From: Allantophomopsis cytisporea
Taxonomy: Eukaryota > Ascomycota > Leotiomycetes > Phacidiales > Phacidiaceae
Direction: 5' to 3'
NCBI GenBank assembly: GCA_024752435.1
Contig: CP103036.1
Coordinates: 744,001-808,000, forward strand
Length of the DNA: 64,000 nucleotides
Notes under the pieces: generated by a model
Database searches by the model: none
Told to the model about the DNA's origin: nothing
What the model saw: the letters and a program-made list of their open reading frames with translations, nothing else
In this document: piece after piece, positions 48,435 through 60,540 of the stretch
Numbering within the stretch: position 1 is the stretch's first letter
Layout of the letters: each line of letters begins with the position of its first letter
Position numbers and translations under genes: made by a program

Positions 48435-51400
48435 CTAAGACTGCTGAGTTTGAGGTTGTACTGGCATAGTTGGTGCTCCCCTACCTCTTCCGCCTCTACC
48501 ACGACCTCCACGACCACGGCCACGTCCTCCTCGGGGGTCCAAGCTGGCCGGTGGTGGCATGTTGTTGTAAGCTTGTTGAGGAGCAACAAAGCCACCCCTT
48601 CCACCTCTTGGCATGCCTCCGCGTCCTCTGCCTCCTCCATTAGTGTGTGGATATCCATTACCATTGACATTAGCGGGTCTAGATGGCATCTGTGTACTGC
48701 TATGAACTGCTGCTGCATGATCCGGACCAGAAGCACCACCTCTTCCACGCCCACGGAAGTTTCCATTCTGACCAGCGACAGCTCCTCTAAAGGATCCGCG
48801 AATTGGCGGTGGTGCACCAGCATCACGGTACTGGCCTCCTCCACCAGGACCAGCAGGCGCTCCGTAACCATTTACCGTCAAAGGTTGAATGCTCGAGGCA
48901 GGTCGTTTTTCTGCACCAGCTTTTGTGCCTACCATTACTTGTTTATCGGTCAAGTTGAGCACTGATGTGAAAGGAACAGTCGAACCGCGGAATGGCGAGC
49001 AGCGGTCTCCAAGAGATGTACCAGACATGAAGGTGACATCAAAGACAACGTCAAGAAGAGTGGTACGAGAGGTGCGGCTAATACCTACAACGGTACCCCG
49101 AGTAGCAATTGGAACACGTCCAGAATCTTGAACATAAACTACACGGTCACCAAGGTTGAACTTCTGGTTGCCCAATCGATGCTCAGCATCAGAAGGCTTC
49201 ATGAGTGCATTTCTTGGCACCTTATTCATCTTCTTGCCCTCAACCGCACTTTGTACGAGCTTATCAGCGGCTTCTTCGATAGCCATCACAGCATCGCTGT
49301 CGAGTTGAGCGGCATCCAAAGGAACCTTCTCAAAGTTCTTTGACTCAATGCTCTTGAGCCAGCTTGAGATTTCCTTCATCTTTTCGGTAGCGACCTCTTT
49401 TGGATAGAAATCTTCCGGCAAGAAATCGTTACCCTGTGGTTTACGTTGAATTCCAGCAATGAACTCAGGGAAGCGCGTCATGTACTGAACAAGAAGATCG
49501 ATTGCTTTGTTGCTAAACTCCCAGCCATTATCGCTACGCCTGGAGTAGCCCAACACCTTGAGCTTCTTGGCCTCGAATTTGAGATTGAGGCCAAGGTTCA
49601 TACGCATACCAGTAATCATTACAGTGAATGACGAAGTAATTTTGCTCAGAACGAGAGGGTGGAGATTAAGCATCTTTGCAACAGCATATGAGGGTGTGTA
49701 CGGGGTTGCACGCTCAGCCTGTGCAATGATCTGTCGTCCGAACTCTGGTTCCTTGCCTTTTAACATAGAGAGCCAGATCTCGGCACGTCCATCAGAATGA
49801 CCAGTAACTTCTAATGGACGGCCATAGTTGAACTCGCCCAAGAAGAATGCACGTGCGCCTTCTGGGAATTCTTCTTCGATTGGAAGGGCAGCCTTTTCAA
49901 TGAAGCGTTGGTCCTCACTGATGACCTCATCCACAACAACCTGAGAAGCAAAATCGGTCTCCATACCAGGAACATATGCATACTCCTTGACAGTAGAGCC
50001 ATCATCCATCTTCTTCAAGCCCTTGAGCATCTCAACATGAACCAAAGACTCAACAGAGCCAATGATAATTCCAAGTCGTTTGCTGTAGAAATTCTCGAAT
50101 CTCTCAGCCTTTTTGTGCCAATCATCAATCTCTCTTGGGCCGTGTGGCGTTGGTACGACATGTTCTGAACCATCCTCAGGAAGTACATAGTCGAAGAGCT
50201 CATCAGAAACTCGAACTACTTTTGCTTCCTGCAAGAAAGGATATCCAACGTGGACTCGCTGACCAAGCTTTGTCTTGGCAGACTCGACCTTTGTGCGCAT
50301 TTCAGCGTCTGATAGAGTGACAACCATGCTCTCGTTGCGGCTGTCCTGTTGGAAAACGTTGACACCATGGAAGCCTAATGTTGCATTATAAGGCAAAGTG
50401 GCCAAACTTGGGAAACCAGCGAGTGCTGCATTCCCAAGCTTAACACCTTCAACAAGACCAGTATGATACTCGAGACCCTCCACAGTCGGTAGATCAAAGA
50501 TGTTTTCCACACAATGACAGTGTGGGATATCTGGGAAGATACCAACCAGAGAGGAGGGATATACGAAGTCGTACTGAGGAGCATGGGTGAATTTCAGAGT
50601 TACTCCGAACTCGTTTCGAGCCGCTTGTTCTGGGCTCAGCAATTTGTTTTTAGGGGCCATGGCATCCAGCAAGCGCTTTTCGTCGATGAATGGGATCTTG
50701 ACGACAGCCTCCCACTCCATTTTCTTGCCATTCATGTCCAACTCGAAGTCTCTGGGATAGAAATCGATAATTGGCGACTTTGGATCGGTCATGAGTTCAT
50801 GGTACACAGACGGTACAATCTTCTTACTTCTGTCCGGAAGCACACCCATTAACTGCTCGTATGGGTGGAATGGCTGGCCAAGCTTAAAGTTGACGTCTGC
50901 TTTAAGTCCCTTTATAACATCTGCAAGACTGTCAGTTTTTTGTTGTGCGAATCATCAAATAGACGTACCAGAAATCATAGGAGAGTAATGGTATGCGTAG
51001 TACCATGGCCATGAAACCACGCCACGATAGTAGTAATACAAGACCCACTGCAGTCCCTGGACATAGTTCTCACAGAGCTTCGTAAGCTCTGTCTCGTTCT
51101 TGCGGTCCCATTCAAACTTTCCGCTGTAGTACTTATCTTTCCACTCCTGAAACTTCTCTTCGTACTTCTCATCCGCCTCCGCCTGAGCTTGTTCTGCGGT
51201 AATATCAACAACTTGTGCCTTGTCATATTGCTTGACGATCCGAAGCACCGCAAGTTGGGACTCTTCATCTTCGTCGTCGCTCTCCTCGTCCATCTCTGGC
51301 TTTTCTGGGAACGAGAGTTGGAGGTGTCTCTCGCCATCTTCAGACTCTACCGTCTTCCAGGTGAGTCTGAGACTATCGGCGAGATCCTCAACAAACTTTC

Positions 51401-52724
51401 GATCAGCAGCTGGCAATGTCGAAGGCAGATCAAGTGGCTCAGATGACCGACTGGACACGTAGTTCTTGACCTGCTTCCAAATGTCCTTCTGTTGTGTGGT
51501 CATGACCAACTTTCCCTTACCTTTCCCCTTCTCCATAACATCGACCTTGCCCATTTGCTTTCCTTTGAACCACTTGGCATCTGAGTTCTCTGACTCAAAA
51601 AAGCGATACTCGACATGCGAAAGTTCTTCAAGAAGAATTGCAAGTCTATCCATGTTGATGACTCCTCCCTCATTAATGTAGCCACCACCCTTTGGCAGCA
51701 CAGTCTTGTAGATCTTGAACATCAAAGCCAAAGCTCCTTCATTGATATGCAAGTTTGGTAAATTCGGAAGAAAATCGTTTCCAACGAAAAACGCCATGAG
51801 AATGAAATCGTCAATAACTCGCTCCAAATCAAATTCAAACTCGAGAGCTCCAGGCTCTTTCAACTCCTGAAATTCCAATTCCAAATATTCTCGGACAATG
51901 CAAAGATGCATCAGATAGAAGTTCTGATGCTCTAGCTCCTTTGACTTGCTCTTACTTTGTCGTCCAAATGTAACCTCTTCTCTGAGAAGGCAGAAATGAG
52001 GGTCATGACTCAAAAGCCCCAACATAATCAAATCTGCATCAAGACCATAGAGACAATGGCGTACATTCGCATCGTAGTCCGGTTGAGCCTTGGCTAAGCG
52101 AATATACTCCATGATCTTGTGTTCGCCTTCTCCTGGGACCTCGTGTCCGGACAGTACGATTTCCACACCCTGCCAGTCTACATCCTCTGAGACCTTCTTG
52201 TTAACAAAGTACTTCAGTTGTTGTGTCAACTTCGCCATGAACTCGGTTCCTGGTGTAATACAATTACTGTCGAATGCCTCTTCGACTGGCATCTCCTTTC
52301 CTTCTTTGATTGCCTTTTCTCTGGCAACTTCAACATCCAATGCGGTTCTAAATCGTCTAGCACGCTGTTGGTTCATCTTGGCTCGTGGAGCAACACCATC
52401 AATAGCCATGAAAAAGAGCTGTTTTGGCTTGATCTTGCCGAAGAGATGCTCTATGTAGTTGAAAATCGCTATGAACATCTGCTCTTCCGTCATACGGAAG
52501 GTCGCATCGTCCGAGTCTTTGTGTGTGCAATTATGAATAATACCATTCATATCCAACTATAGACAAAATCCATTAGATATCTTTCTTATAGCAGCAGTGC
52601 AGGGCGACGTAAGGTCTGAACATACATATAGACAATCGAACTCTGGTATTCTGTTCTCGGCAATCAATTGCGAGATCGCCGGATACCTCTCGCTCATCCA
52701 TCTGAAGAATTTTGGAACTCCCAT
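48435..52724 (-). CDS. XRN1: 5'-3' exoribonuclease 1 (1390 aa)
   Basis: Exons 52724-52626, 52556-50969 and 50920-48435 (minus; introns 69 and 48 nt; phases 0 and 1; 4173 nt). The N-terminus MGVPKFFRWMSERYP and the catalytic acidic residues in YLDMNGII (Asp35), GHEVPGEGEHKIMEYIR, GLDADLIMLGL and FFVGNDFLPNLP are hallmark XRN motifs. The second half has the XRN1-specific region with VHVGYPFLQEAKV and an SH3-like segment FNLGDRVVYVQDSG, absent from nuclear RAT1/XRN2. The last ~150 residues are Gly/Arg-rich RGG repeats. Length is close to yeast XRN1 (~1500). It degrades decapped, 5'-monophosphorylated mRNA in the cytoplasm and P-bodies. The gene is divergent to HAT2 from a shared promoter. Confidence 0.97.
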
Positions 52725-53302
52725 TATGAATTTGTTTCGAGGTGGTCGTGATGTTTGTTGTAGGGACGCTTGCTGTTACCGCAAGTGCGTTGCTTGTGTC
52801 GAGGTGAAATCGTAATGAACGTGATTCGGGACTGTATGTACTCGAATCGTGAAAAAGACAACCTCCGCCTCTTTATCCTATCTCTTCTCCGCTTCGTCGT
52901 GGCTAAAGAGCCTGGGCTTTGTGAATGACTGATATTTTGTTGTAGTTGTAATTTCGAAGGAGTCATCACAACGTGAAAGTAGGTCTCTTCTACGTAAGGT
53001 CATGAATCGCCACTAAGGCCTTTCGGGCCCGTGCATTACCTTTACCTTTGCCTTTCGTGCCTTTATGACTTCTGGCTCATTTGTGCTGCACTAGCGCCAA
53101 CCAACACTTAACGCGACTGAAGCTCTCGGAACACCAGAACGCGTCCGTTTTGCTTTGCGACAGCTCGCATCTACAACTCACCTGCCAGATCAACTTCATA
53201 CCAATACATATACCCTAAACTCAACAGCACAATCACAATTGTGTGCCAATAGTTTTCTTTTCCAAGGCATCTCTCAACTCTTATTATCAAAAGGCTATCA
53301 AA
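52725..53302. promoter_or_regulatory. Divergent promoter between XRN1 and HAT2
   Basis: 578 bases separate the two start codons, facing outward. An ACGCGT at 53139-53144 matches the MluI cell-cycle box recognised by MBF-type factors, plausible for a histone-binding gene expressed at S phase (inference). C/A-rich leader sequence follows up to the HAT2 ATG. Confidence 0.6.
53139..53144. promoter_or_regulatory. Candidate MCB element ACGCGT
   Basis: Perfect palindromic ACGCGT, 159 bases upstream of the HAT2 start codon. MCB boxes drive G1/S transcription in yeasts. Function here is not shown. Confidence 0.3.
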
Positions 53303-54956
53303 ATGGCACCTGGCTCGGCGGATGTCCCAGACGATGGAGATAGTACGTATTTGCTTCTGAATTATGCATCACAAACTGCATATTTGCGAGAATCACTCAA
53401 ATGCATGTGGCTTTATCTTGCTAACATGGTGAAGTTAGCATCGATCCAGTAGATGACGCAAATGTCGACGCCAAGATCATCAACGAAGGTACCGCGAGAA
53501 CAAAGTCGATGCTTTAATTTTACCCTACTAACGGGCTCGCTCTCAGAATACAAGACCTGGAAAAAGAACAGCCCTTTTCTCTATGACATGATCTTAAGGT
53601 ACAATGCCCAACACGGAAGACATTGTGCCCTTGGCTGACTTTGAAAGTACTGCCCTCGAATGGCCTACATTGACAACGCAATGGTTTCCAGACGTCAAAT
53701 CGTATGTCCCAATATTCACGCAGATACAGCATGACCTAATGGCCTTAGACACCCTGACAAGAACTTCACCACTCACCGATTGCTCATTGGCACACATACA
53801 TCCAATGACCATCCAAACTACCTGCAGATCGCAAATGTCGAACTACCAAAGAATATGACCGCAAGCGAAAGAGACTATGAGGACGACCGAGGTGAGATTG
53901 GAGGGCACGGTGGCTCGAAGGATGCTCCTTCTGTGAAGCTCATTGTTGAGCAGAAGATTGATCATGAAGGAGAGGTCAACAAGGCTAGGTACCAGCCACA
54001 AAATCCAAACGTCATCGCCACCATGTCTGCTGAAGCAGATGTCTTGGTCTTTGATCGAACTAAGCATGCCAGTATTCCAGACGGTGTTTGCAACCCACAA
54101 GCACGCCTTAAAGGTCACAAGCTGGAAGGATATGGACTCAACTGGAACCCTCACCGGGCTGGGCACCTTGCTACTGGTAGTGATGACAAAACAGTCCGTT
54201 TATGGTAAGTTTACTAGATTGATCATATATATGCAGTATTAACCGTTGTAGGGACCTTACTACGATGACATCCAGCAGCAAAATTGTACAGGCATCGAGA
54301 GTATTTACTCATCACTCAGCAATCGTGAATGATGTTCAATATCATCCAATGCATACATCGTTGATTGGTACGGTATCTGACGACTTGACTCTTCAAATTC
54401 TTGATGTACGTCAGGAATCCAACAGCACCTCTGCAGTTACTAGCACCGGACACAGCGAATCCGTCAACTCAATTGCTTTCAATCCAGCTTCTGATTTCGT
54501 TCTGGCTACTGGCTCTTCTGACAAGACTATTGGTATATGGGACATGAGGAACTTGAAGGAAACTCTACATGTTCTTGAGGGACACCACGAGGCAGTAACC
54601 TCGCTATCATGGCATCCAACTGAGGAGGCCATCCTTGGTAGTGGAAGTTATGATCGTAGAGTCATCTTCTGGGATCTTAGTAGATGTGGGGAGGAGCAAC
54701 TACCAGATGATGTGGAAGATGGACCACCAGAACTGTAAGTCCAATTCTCATGCGCATAGTATTGCAACTAACGAAACATAGCCTCTTTATGCATGGCGGT
54801 CATACCAACCGTGTTGCTGACTTCAGCTGGAATCCAAATGAGCCATGGGTTGTTTGTAGTGCTGCTGAGGATAATCTTATTCAAGTCTGGAAGGTTGCGG
54901 ATGCTATTGTGGGAAAGGACCTGGATGATGTTCCGGTAGAGGAGCTCGAAAGATAA
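53303..54956 (+). CDS. HAT2/RBBP4-type WD40 histone-binding protein (437 aa, seven exons)
   Basis: Exons 53303-53342, 53435-53488, 53547-53598, 53648-53701, 53749-54204, 54252-54734 and 54782-54956. Phases agree throughout, 1314 nt. The short first exons restore the family's N-terminus: VDDANVDAKIINEE, YKTWKKNSPFLYDMI (the H4-binding helix) and ALEWPTLTTQWFPDV. WD40 blades follow, with RLKGHKLEGYGLNWNP, GSDDKTVRLWDL, ASDFVLATGSSDKTIGIWD, GSGSYDRRVIFWDL and AAEDNLIQVWKV. The fifth exon carries the family's acidic insert region. Such proteins are subunits of the type B histone acetyltransferase (HAT2 with HAT1), of CAF-1 and of Rpd3/PRC2-like complexes. HAT2 is the best single label for filamentous fungi, but an Msi1/RBBP4 role cannot be separated by sequence alone. 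The acceptor of exon 2 is AAG, chosen because the adjacent TAG gives an early stop. Confidence 0.93.
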
Positions 54957-55549
54957 GATATAGGTTTATTTCATTGGAAGTCTCCGAGCATCCGATACCA
55001 GATGAGAAACTTTGCTTTGAGGCGTGGGATACAATGGAGTTGAATTTGCATATAATGAGGTATGGCGTCAAGATGGTGAGCAAAAGACAAAATGTCAATG
55101 TTCTTTTAGTTCAGGTTGCAGAGTTATATCAAAGAAGCTTCTTGCATTCCTGAGGTCCATCGATTCTGTGTACCTTCTTGAGCTGTTTTATTCATTTTCA
55201 TAAGATACTGTGACGTAAAAATGATTGCTCAGCTTTTGTCAGTGTCTATTCATTTTATTCAAACGAGTCCCACCTATTGTGCAAGCCTATTGTAGCTCTA
55301 CTTCATATTGTGCGGGTTTTATTGTTGCTATTTCATATTTTACTTTCAGGTTATTCACTTTAATCGACCTGGTTATTTCACTTACACATAACAACACTTC
55401 CATCAATTTGTTCAGACTCGCACTTGTATCTTTAAGATTACTACCACTGGTGATCATCGATTTTCACGTTGGTTTACATTCCTGAAAAATCCTTCAACGT
55501 CGCAACTAACGATCAGAAGTGAGCAAGCCTGATTTTGAATCGCATCATC
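54957..55549. other. Intergenic region
   Basis: About 590 bases of T-rich DNA between two plus-strand genes: HAT2 3' UTR and the promoter of the next gene. No gene seen. Confidence 0.55.
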
Positions 55550-57893
55550 ATGGACCCCAACATATCAGAACCTCCAGGTGGTTCATCTGCACCAGTAGAT
55601 GGACTGCTACTACTCTTAGCTGCTGCCGAAGAATTAGATAGGCGTGAAGCTCTTGCACGCGCTAATAATCATAGGACCGATAATCCATCTTCATCACAGC
55701 AGTCAGCCTCTCAGGTTTCAGCAGAAGAATCAAGAGTACCAACCATCACCACTACCACCACATCAACTATCGAAACCTCATCTTTGCAACTACCTCATAC
55801 ATTCCAAGCACCTCAACTTGGTGAAGAATCACGCAAGACTCAAAAGAGAAATGCAGATGATGACCCTGATTTAGCACCTCCAAACAAGCATCAGAAAACC
55901 CAAGATTCAACAAACACCGAAACAAATTTACTTCAGCACGCTGCACTCGATGATCGTCATATGCTCGCAATATCCAGATGCCAATCGCAGCCAGCCACTT
56001 CGCAGGGTAGGTGACTTGTGTCCCCTAGTGACAGAGGAATATCTAATATCAAGAGCAGGACATGGACATTGTCACGACAATCACAATGCAACTTCTCAAA
56101 ATACAGATTATCATGCAGTAGATCTTCCACCAGCGACGGCTGGAGTCTCACTTTATTCGTCTCCTGGCTCCTCTGGCTGTACATCTGTGGCACAACCTTC
56201 AGAAGAGCACGCGCAGAAAAGTCAAAAGAGAGTACTGGATGATCCTAACTCGACACGCCCCACCAAGAAGCCAAGAATCAAGTTTGTCGCCAAGACTGTT
56301 ACCTTTGAATTTCCAGACGAAGAGGAGGATAATTCTATCAATAACGCCGCTGCTTCACCAACGCCTCAACCATCACCAACGCGCGTACATTGGCCGAATC
56401 AGGACTCCCCAACTCTCACTCCTTCCAAGGAGGAGCCAGAAAATTCAAGATCCGCAGCAGGCACAACTACCATTGGAAGAGCTTTGCCAGAAAGCAATCC
56501 ATTTGAAACCATAATCACAGAAGTTGCAAAGGAGCCTCCATATGGATTCGAGCACCATCTCACCGATCACGAGCTTAAAAGCCTTGGTATCGAGCCCAAT
56601 GAGCATGAACTCATTGCCGCTCTGAAGGAAGAGTCCAATCCCGAACTTGAAAACCTCTGGCGCCGCAGCCCTTCACCACCAGCATCTGCCAAGCACGATT
56701 TCTTTGGCCTTTTGGGTCAGCACATTGAACTCAACTTCGTACTAGCTACTCATCTCGATGCCCAAGATTTCATTACCTTATACTCTATCTCCAAGGACTT
56801 TCATTCTACAATAAATGGGCACCTGACACACGCTATGAAAGCCTGCGCTGCAGTTCGTGCATCCGAATCTGGCAAGATCTTCGATTGGCGCCTGTATCAG
56901 AGTCTTTGTATCCGAGATCCAGTTGGCCGCACCATCACAAATGCAGATGGCGATGAGGAGGTGCGTCATGCCCCGAGCCTACGTTGGTTGCAGATGGTGT
57001 ATTACCGGGAGCGCATCGTCCGTGACATCTTGGCTATGATGGCGAGACAGGGTATGAGAATGCCAAAGGGCATGAGTCTGACAGTCAAGAAGATATGGAT
57101 GTTAATGGATATCTCGACGAGCTTGAGACGGGTTCAGTTCATGCATAATGAGGAGTATTGGACAGACCAGGACCTCTACAATGCGCAGACATTTTTCGTC
57201 AAATTGGATATGTACTTCAATGATCCTATCCATGGTCCAGGAGATGATGGCACGAGGAAGTTGATGCTCGGTCAGAGGAGCTTGTCAACTTTGTTGCGTC
57301 TTATGAAACGTGAGATCATGACCTCTCGCATTGAGGTGTTGCAATACGCCGTCAGATACTGCTATAATACTTCGTTCGTCAACAGAACCTACAGTGTCTT
57401 TGGAGTACCACCGTATGAGCTTGGTCGCGGTCACAGGGAAGGCTGGGGTGCCGGCAGAATTCATCTTTACAGGCCAGATGAGCTGGTCATGAGAGAGGCT
57501 GTAAGGAGAAATCTTGATTTTGAGGGGCAGGTGATGTTTATGATGTTGTGGGGGTATGTAGACCCAGTCACAAAGAAAAACATCCCAGTCACTGATGAGG
57601 AAATTTATATGTCGGATGAAGAGGAGGATACAATAGCAGAGGAGTTGCCTGAGATGATTATGCGTAGGAACCAAGAAATCGAAGAAATGGCCGCGTCGGA
57701 AGAAGACTGGGTTGAATGGTACAAGGTCAACAAGAATGGCAACGAGGCTGGAGATGGTGGTGGTTTTGACGAGCAGGAGTTTAATGCTGCATTGTATCAG
57801 GAAGAGAGCAATGTTGGAAGTACGCATCCAGAGGGTACTCATAATGAGACTGACGGTTCGGAATGCAATGCTGATCAGATGGATTTGGATTGA
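55550..57893 (+). CDS. F-box-like domain protein of unknown target (763 aa)
   Basis: Exons 55550-56006 and 56059-57893 (52-nt intron, donor GTAGGT, acceptor AGCAG, phase 1). The ATG at 55550 starts MDPNISEPPGGSS. The first ~350 residues are disordered, rich in Ser, Thr, Pro and Gln, with two similar basic patches (KTQKRNADDDPD and KSQKRVLDDPNS), hinting at an internal duplication. From about residue 365 a leucine/aspartate-rich segment (LLGQHIELNFVLATHL, DFITLYSISKDFHST) resembles a degenerate F-box. The remaining ~360 residues form an alpha-helical, Trp/Tyr-rich domain (WRLYQSLCIRDP, RWLQMVYYRERIV, GREHREGWGAGR-like) and an acidic tail. F-box proteins recruit substrates to SCF ubiquitin ligases; that role is inferred and weak. 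Confidence 0.85.
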
Positions 57894-58123
57894 AGTATCG
57901 AAGGTTACAGTTGCCTGTCTCTCTGCGGCTCAGGATACTGCCGCCAGTTATGATGCTGGTTAAATTTTGCATTTCAGATCACCAAGTCTGACAGTCTATA
58001 AGATTTTAGATTAAGAAAATAGTAAATGGCCTTTGTTTTCTTCTATTTTGCTCCTGAAAAATTGTACGGATTTATAATCACTTTTGGATTGACACAAGAT
58101 ACGTATTCCACAATTACTTGATT

Positions 58124-58952
58124 CTAAAGCTTCTTCTCCTCTTTCTTCTTCAGAGGCGGTAAAGAAAAAGCCTTACTCACACCGCCCTTCATCAGTTTCC
58201 AATAACCAAGTTCAATCTCAGGCTTCCAAGTCAAGATACCCACCCATGGCTGCACATTGTAATGCACATGTAACGTAACGTTCTCCGTCTCTGCGAGCTT
58301 ACCATCAATAGACGTTATCTGATACTTCGGCTTCTGGTTCTTGAGAGAGATGATGCCCCTATAGAACATTAGCATCAGGCTCAAAATCATTATGACTTTC
58401 ACGCCCAGTATTCACATCATATACGTACCGACTAGGATCGACAGCTGTGCCCTTCTCTTTTCTCTCCTTCAACGCTTTTTTCATAGCCAGCGGACTCAAA
58501 TTAGCCAAATGATCTGCCGAAGGGCTAGTGATGATAGTATCCCAAATAATCGCCTCGTTCATGCCCACCCCGTTCTCGAGAGCTGTGGTATTCTGGTTCG
58601 GCCAGACAGCGCTAACCCACACAAAGACCTGCTTGGTGTTCCAAGTAAAGAGGGAGGAGAGATCGGCGTCGAGATTGAATTTGATGTGGGCGTATTCTTC
58701 TTTCTTCGTGCTGTAGTAATGAGGTCTTCCTCGTACACTGTGAAGCTAATAAGCTGGGCTGTCCAAAGGCAATGGCCGCCATGTGAATTGGCTCGTCGCG
58801 GGGACTCACACTTGAAGATTCCTGACGCTGACTGTTGCGCTGGGTGTTCGAGGAGAGATAATATCGGAAAAGGCAATCAGAGCCCCAATGGCGAAAGCCA
58901 CCGTGGTGAAGAAGCCGAAGACATTCTGGGCGCGGACGAGGGTATAGTGCAT
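58124..58952 (-). CDS. SPC3: Signal peptidase complex subunit 3 (228 aa)
   Basis: Exons 58952-58810, 58737-58429 and 58358-58124 (minus; introns 72 and 70 nt, phase 2 each; 687 nt). The N-terminus MHYTLVRAQNVFGFF is followed by one transmembrane helix (TTVAFAIGALIAFSDII). The ER-lumenal domain has QVVRGRPHYYSTKKEEY, FNLDADLSSLFTWNTKQ, VWVSAVWPN, NQKPKYQITS and GILTWKPEIELGYW, the conserved SPC22/23 (SPCS3) pattern. It is an essential non-catalytic partner of the signal peptidase SEC11 in the ER membrane. The first intron acceptor TTCACAG was chosen over an earlier TTAG because only it keeps RGRPHYY in frame. The C-terminus is Lys-rich, as expected for a protein ending in the lumenal domain with a basic tail. 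Confidence 0.95.
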
Positions 58953-59024
58953 ATCTGCGATTGTAGGACGGCCGTCCGGAAATTATGTATGTATTATTCG
59001 ACGGTGCTTCGGAGCTTCGAGGGC

Positions 59025-59640
59025 CTAGACTTTCGCGCACAGTGAGAGGGTAGTAGAATTTGCGATAGACTGCTCTCTGGCGTGAACGTTTGATTTGACG
59101 GTTGCTCTTTGCGATTTGCGAGCTGGCTCGTAAAGAATTCCCTGGTGCTGCTGTCGCAGTTCGTTTCGAAGTACCTGAGTTATCGCTGGGGACAGATCTC
59201 GGAGCTGTGTCGCGTAGCGAGTCTGGGTTCCACGGAATGCGGGGGTTAGCTTACTGAGCTTCTTGATACTCAAGATACCTTCCTTGTCTACCTTTGCGCA
59301 GTATATCTGAATATCAGTGGTTTTAAGTACACTTACAGGCAAATGCAGCAAACAACGAAGTTTTTCGTAGTCTCTAAAATGACCATGAGGCAAGTATCTA
59401 GTCAGTACACAGTATCTCATGAAATCGATCCCTATTTTCAGAAGTCCGGCTCTCATTTTCACGAATTAAGATATACTTATTCTCATAGTGAGAATCGTAT
59501 TTGAAAGTCTTTGTCACTGAAGAACTGCTCGATTCGTAAACAGAATACCCGTGGATTTCAACGTAAGGTATCCATATATTTGAGTTCCAACAAAATTTGT
59601 CGTTATTCGGAAAACTTAGGATGATCCTCAACTCTACTAT
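59025..59640 (-). pseudogene. Possible gene remnant just upstream of SPC3
   Basis: On the minus strand three stretches can be joined: about 59640-59450 (NDKFCWNSNIWIPYVEIH, SVTKTFKYDSHYENKYI), then DYEKLRCLLHLP, then IYCAKVDKEGILSIKKLS to a stop at 59025. The joins use donor GTGTAC with acceptor TTTAG (37 nt) and a GTAAGT...TTCAG of only 30 nt, which can also be read through in frame. No ATG starts the first stretch. I do not recognise the protein. The sequence looks more coding than its surroundings, but the missing start and very short introns point to a decayed fragment or to a wrong model. Confidence 0.25.
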
Positions 59641-60099
59641 TTGAGAATTTCTATTGGATGAGGAGTTCTTCTCAAGCGCAGAGTAGTTAGTTTTTATCTA
59701 AAGTTAGTTACTAATTAAATCAAATTAATGCCCTAAACTGTATCTATGTGTAGAAACATTCATGCATAGTTTGATGATCAGGCCATTTTCATCATGCTCC
59801 CTCTAGCCGCTTTGTCAGAAATCTCATCTCACCGCTATTTTCAAAACAAATGGAACATCAGAGTAGTAGAGATACGCAGGATATAATCACTTCCTTAAAG
59901 TCCGGTTGAGGAAGATGCAAGTAATAGTAGGCACAAAGGATATCAGTCAAATCCCTACAACTTCATTCATATACTCATTGTATTCAAGTCATAAAAGCAT
60001 AACCAGCAACCTTACGCCTCACAAACTAATATCCACCGCCAAACATAACACTTCCCTCCAGTCGTCCCCATCCGCGTATCCTCTGAATCACGCATAGAT
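59641..60099. other. Intergenic region
   Basis: About 460 AT-rich bases between the putative remnant and the stop of the PMP3-family gene. No gene seen. Confidence 0.5.
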
Positions 60100-60540
60100 T
60101 TACTGCACAGGGCCTGGCTGAGCAATAGTGCCATAGCCACCGCCACCGGTCTGAACGCGCTCTGAGTAAACACCTGGCGCGCGGCCAGCAGTGAATCTGC
60201 CCTCTCTAGCCTGCTCGCGGCGGTCATAGTAGACGTACTCGAGGTAGAAGGCATGAATATGGCCTGGGATGTAACTGTGCAAACGTCAGTAAATCTTGTC
60301 ATGTATAGAAGCATGTCATTTCTGCGTGAGGGTAATGGAGAGAATCAAAACTGAGAGGAACATACCCAAGAAGAGTCAAGGCAATATTGATCAAGAGATC
60401 AGCTCCGCAGCCAGCAACGACGTAGACTCCGACCGGAGGAACTATGATGCGTCAGTGAGGCTCAATTCATACGACTGCGATGAGATCGACATACCCAAGA
60501 TGGTGATCAAAACCAAGAAGACAGCAGCAACGGCGCCCAT
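60100..60540 (-). CDS. PMP3/RCI2-family plasma-membrane proteolipid with C-terminal extension (98 aa)
   Basis: Exons 60540-60495, 60441-60366 and 60274-60100 (minus; introns 53 and 91 nt; phases 1 and 2; 297 nt). The first ~58 residues carry the UPF0057/PMP3 signature: hydrophobic helix MGAVAAVFLVLITIL with PPVGVYVVAGCG, then DLLINIALTLLG, YIPGHIHAFYLEYVYY. These two helices form the whole of yeast Pmp3 (55 residues), which limits cation leak and supports salt tolerance. Here a hydrophilic ~38-residue tail follows (RREQAREGRFTAGRAPG ... YGTIAQPGPVQ), as in other filamentous fungal members. Function in membrane potential or stress is inferred from the family. Confidence 0.93.
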
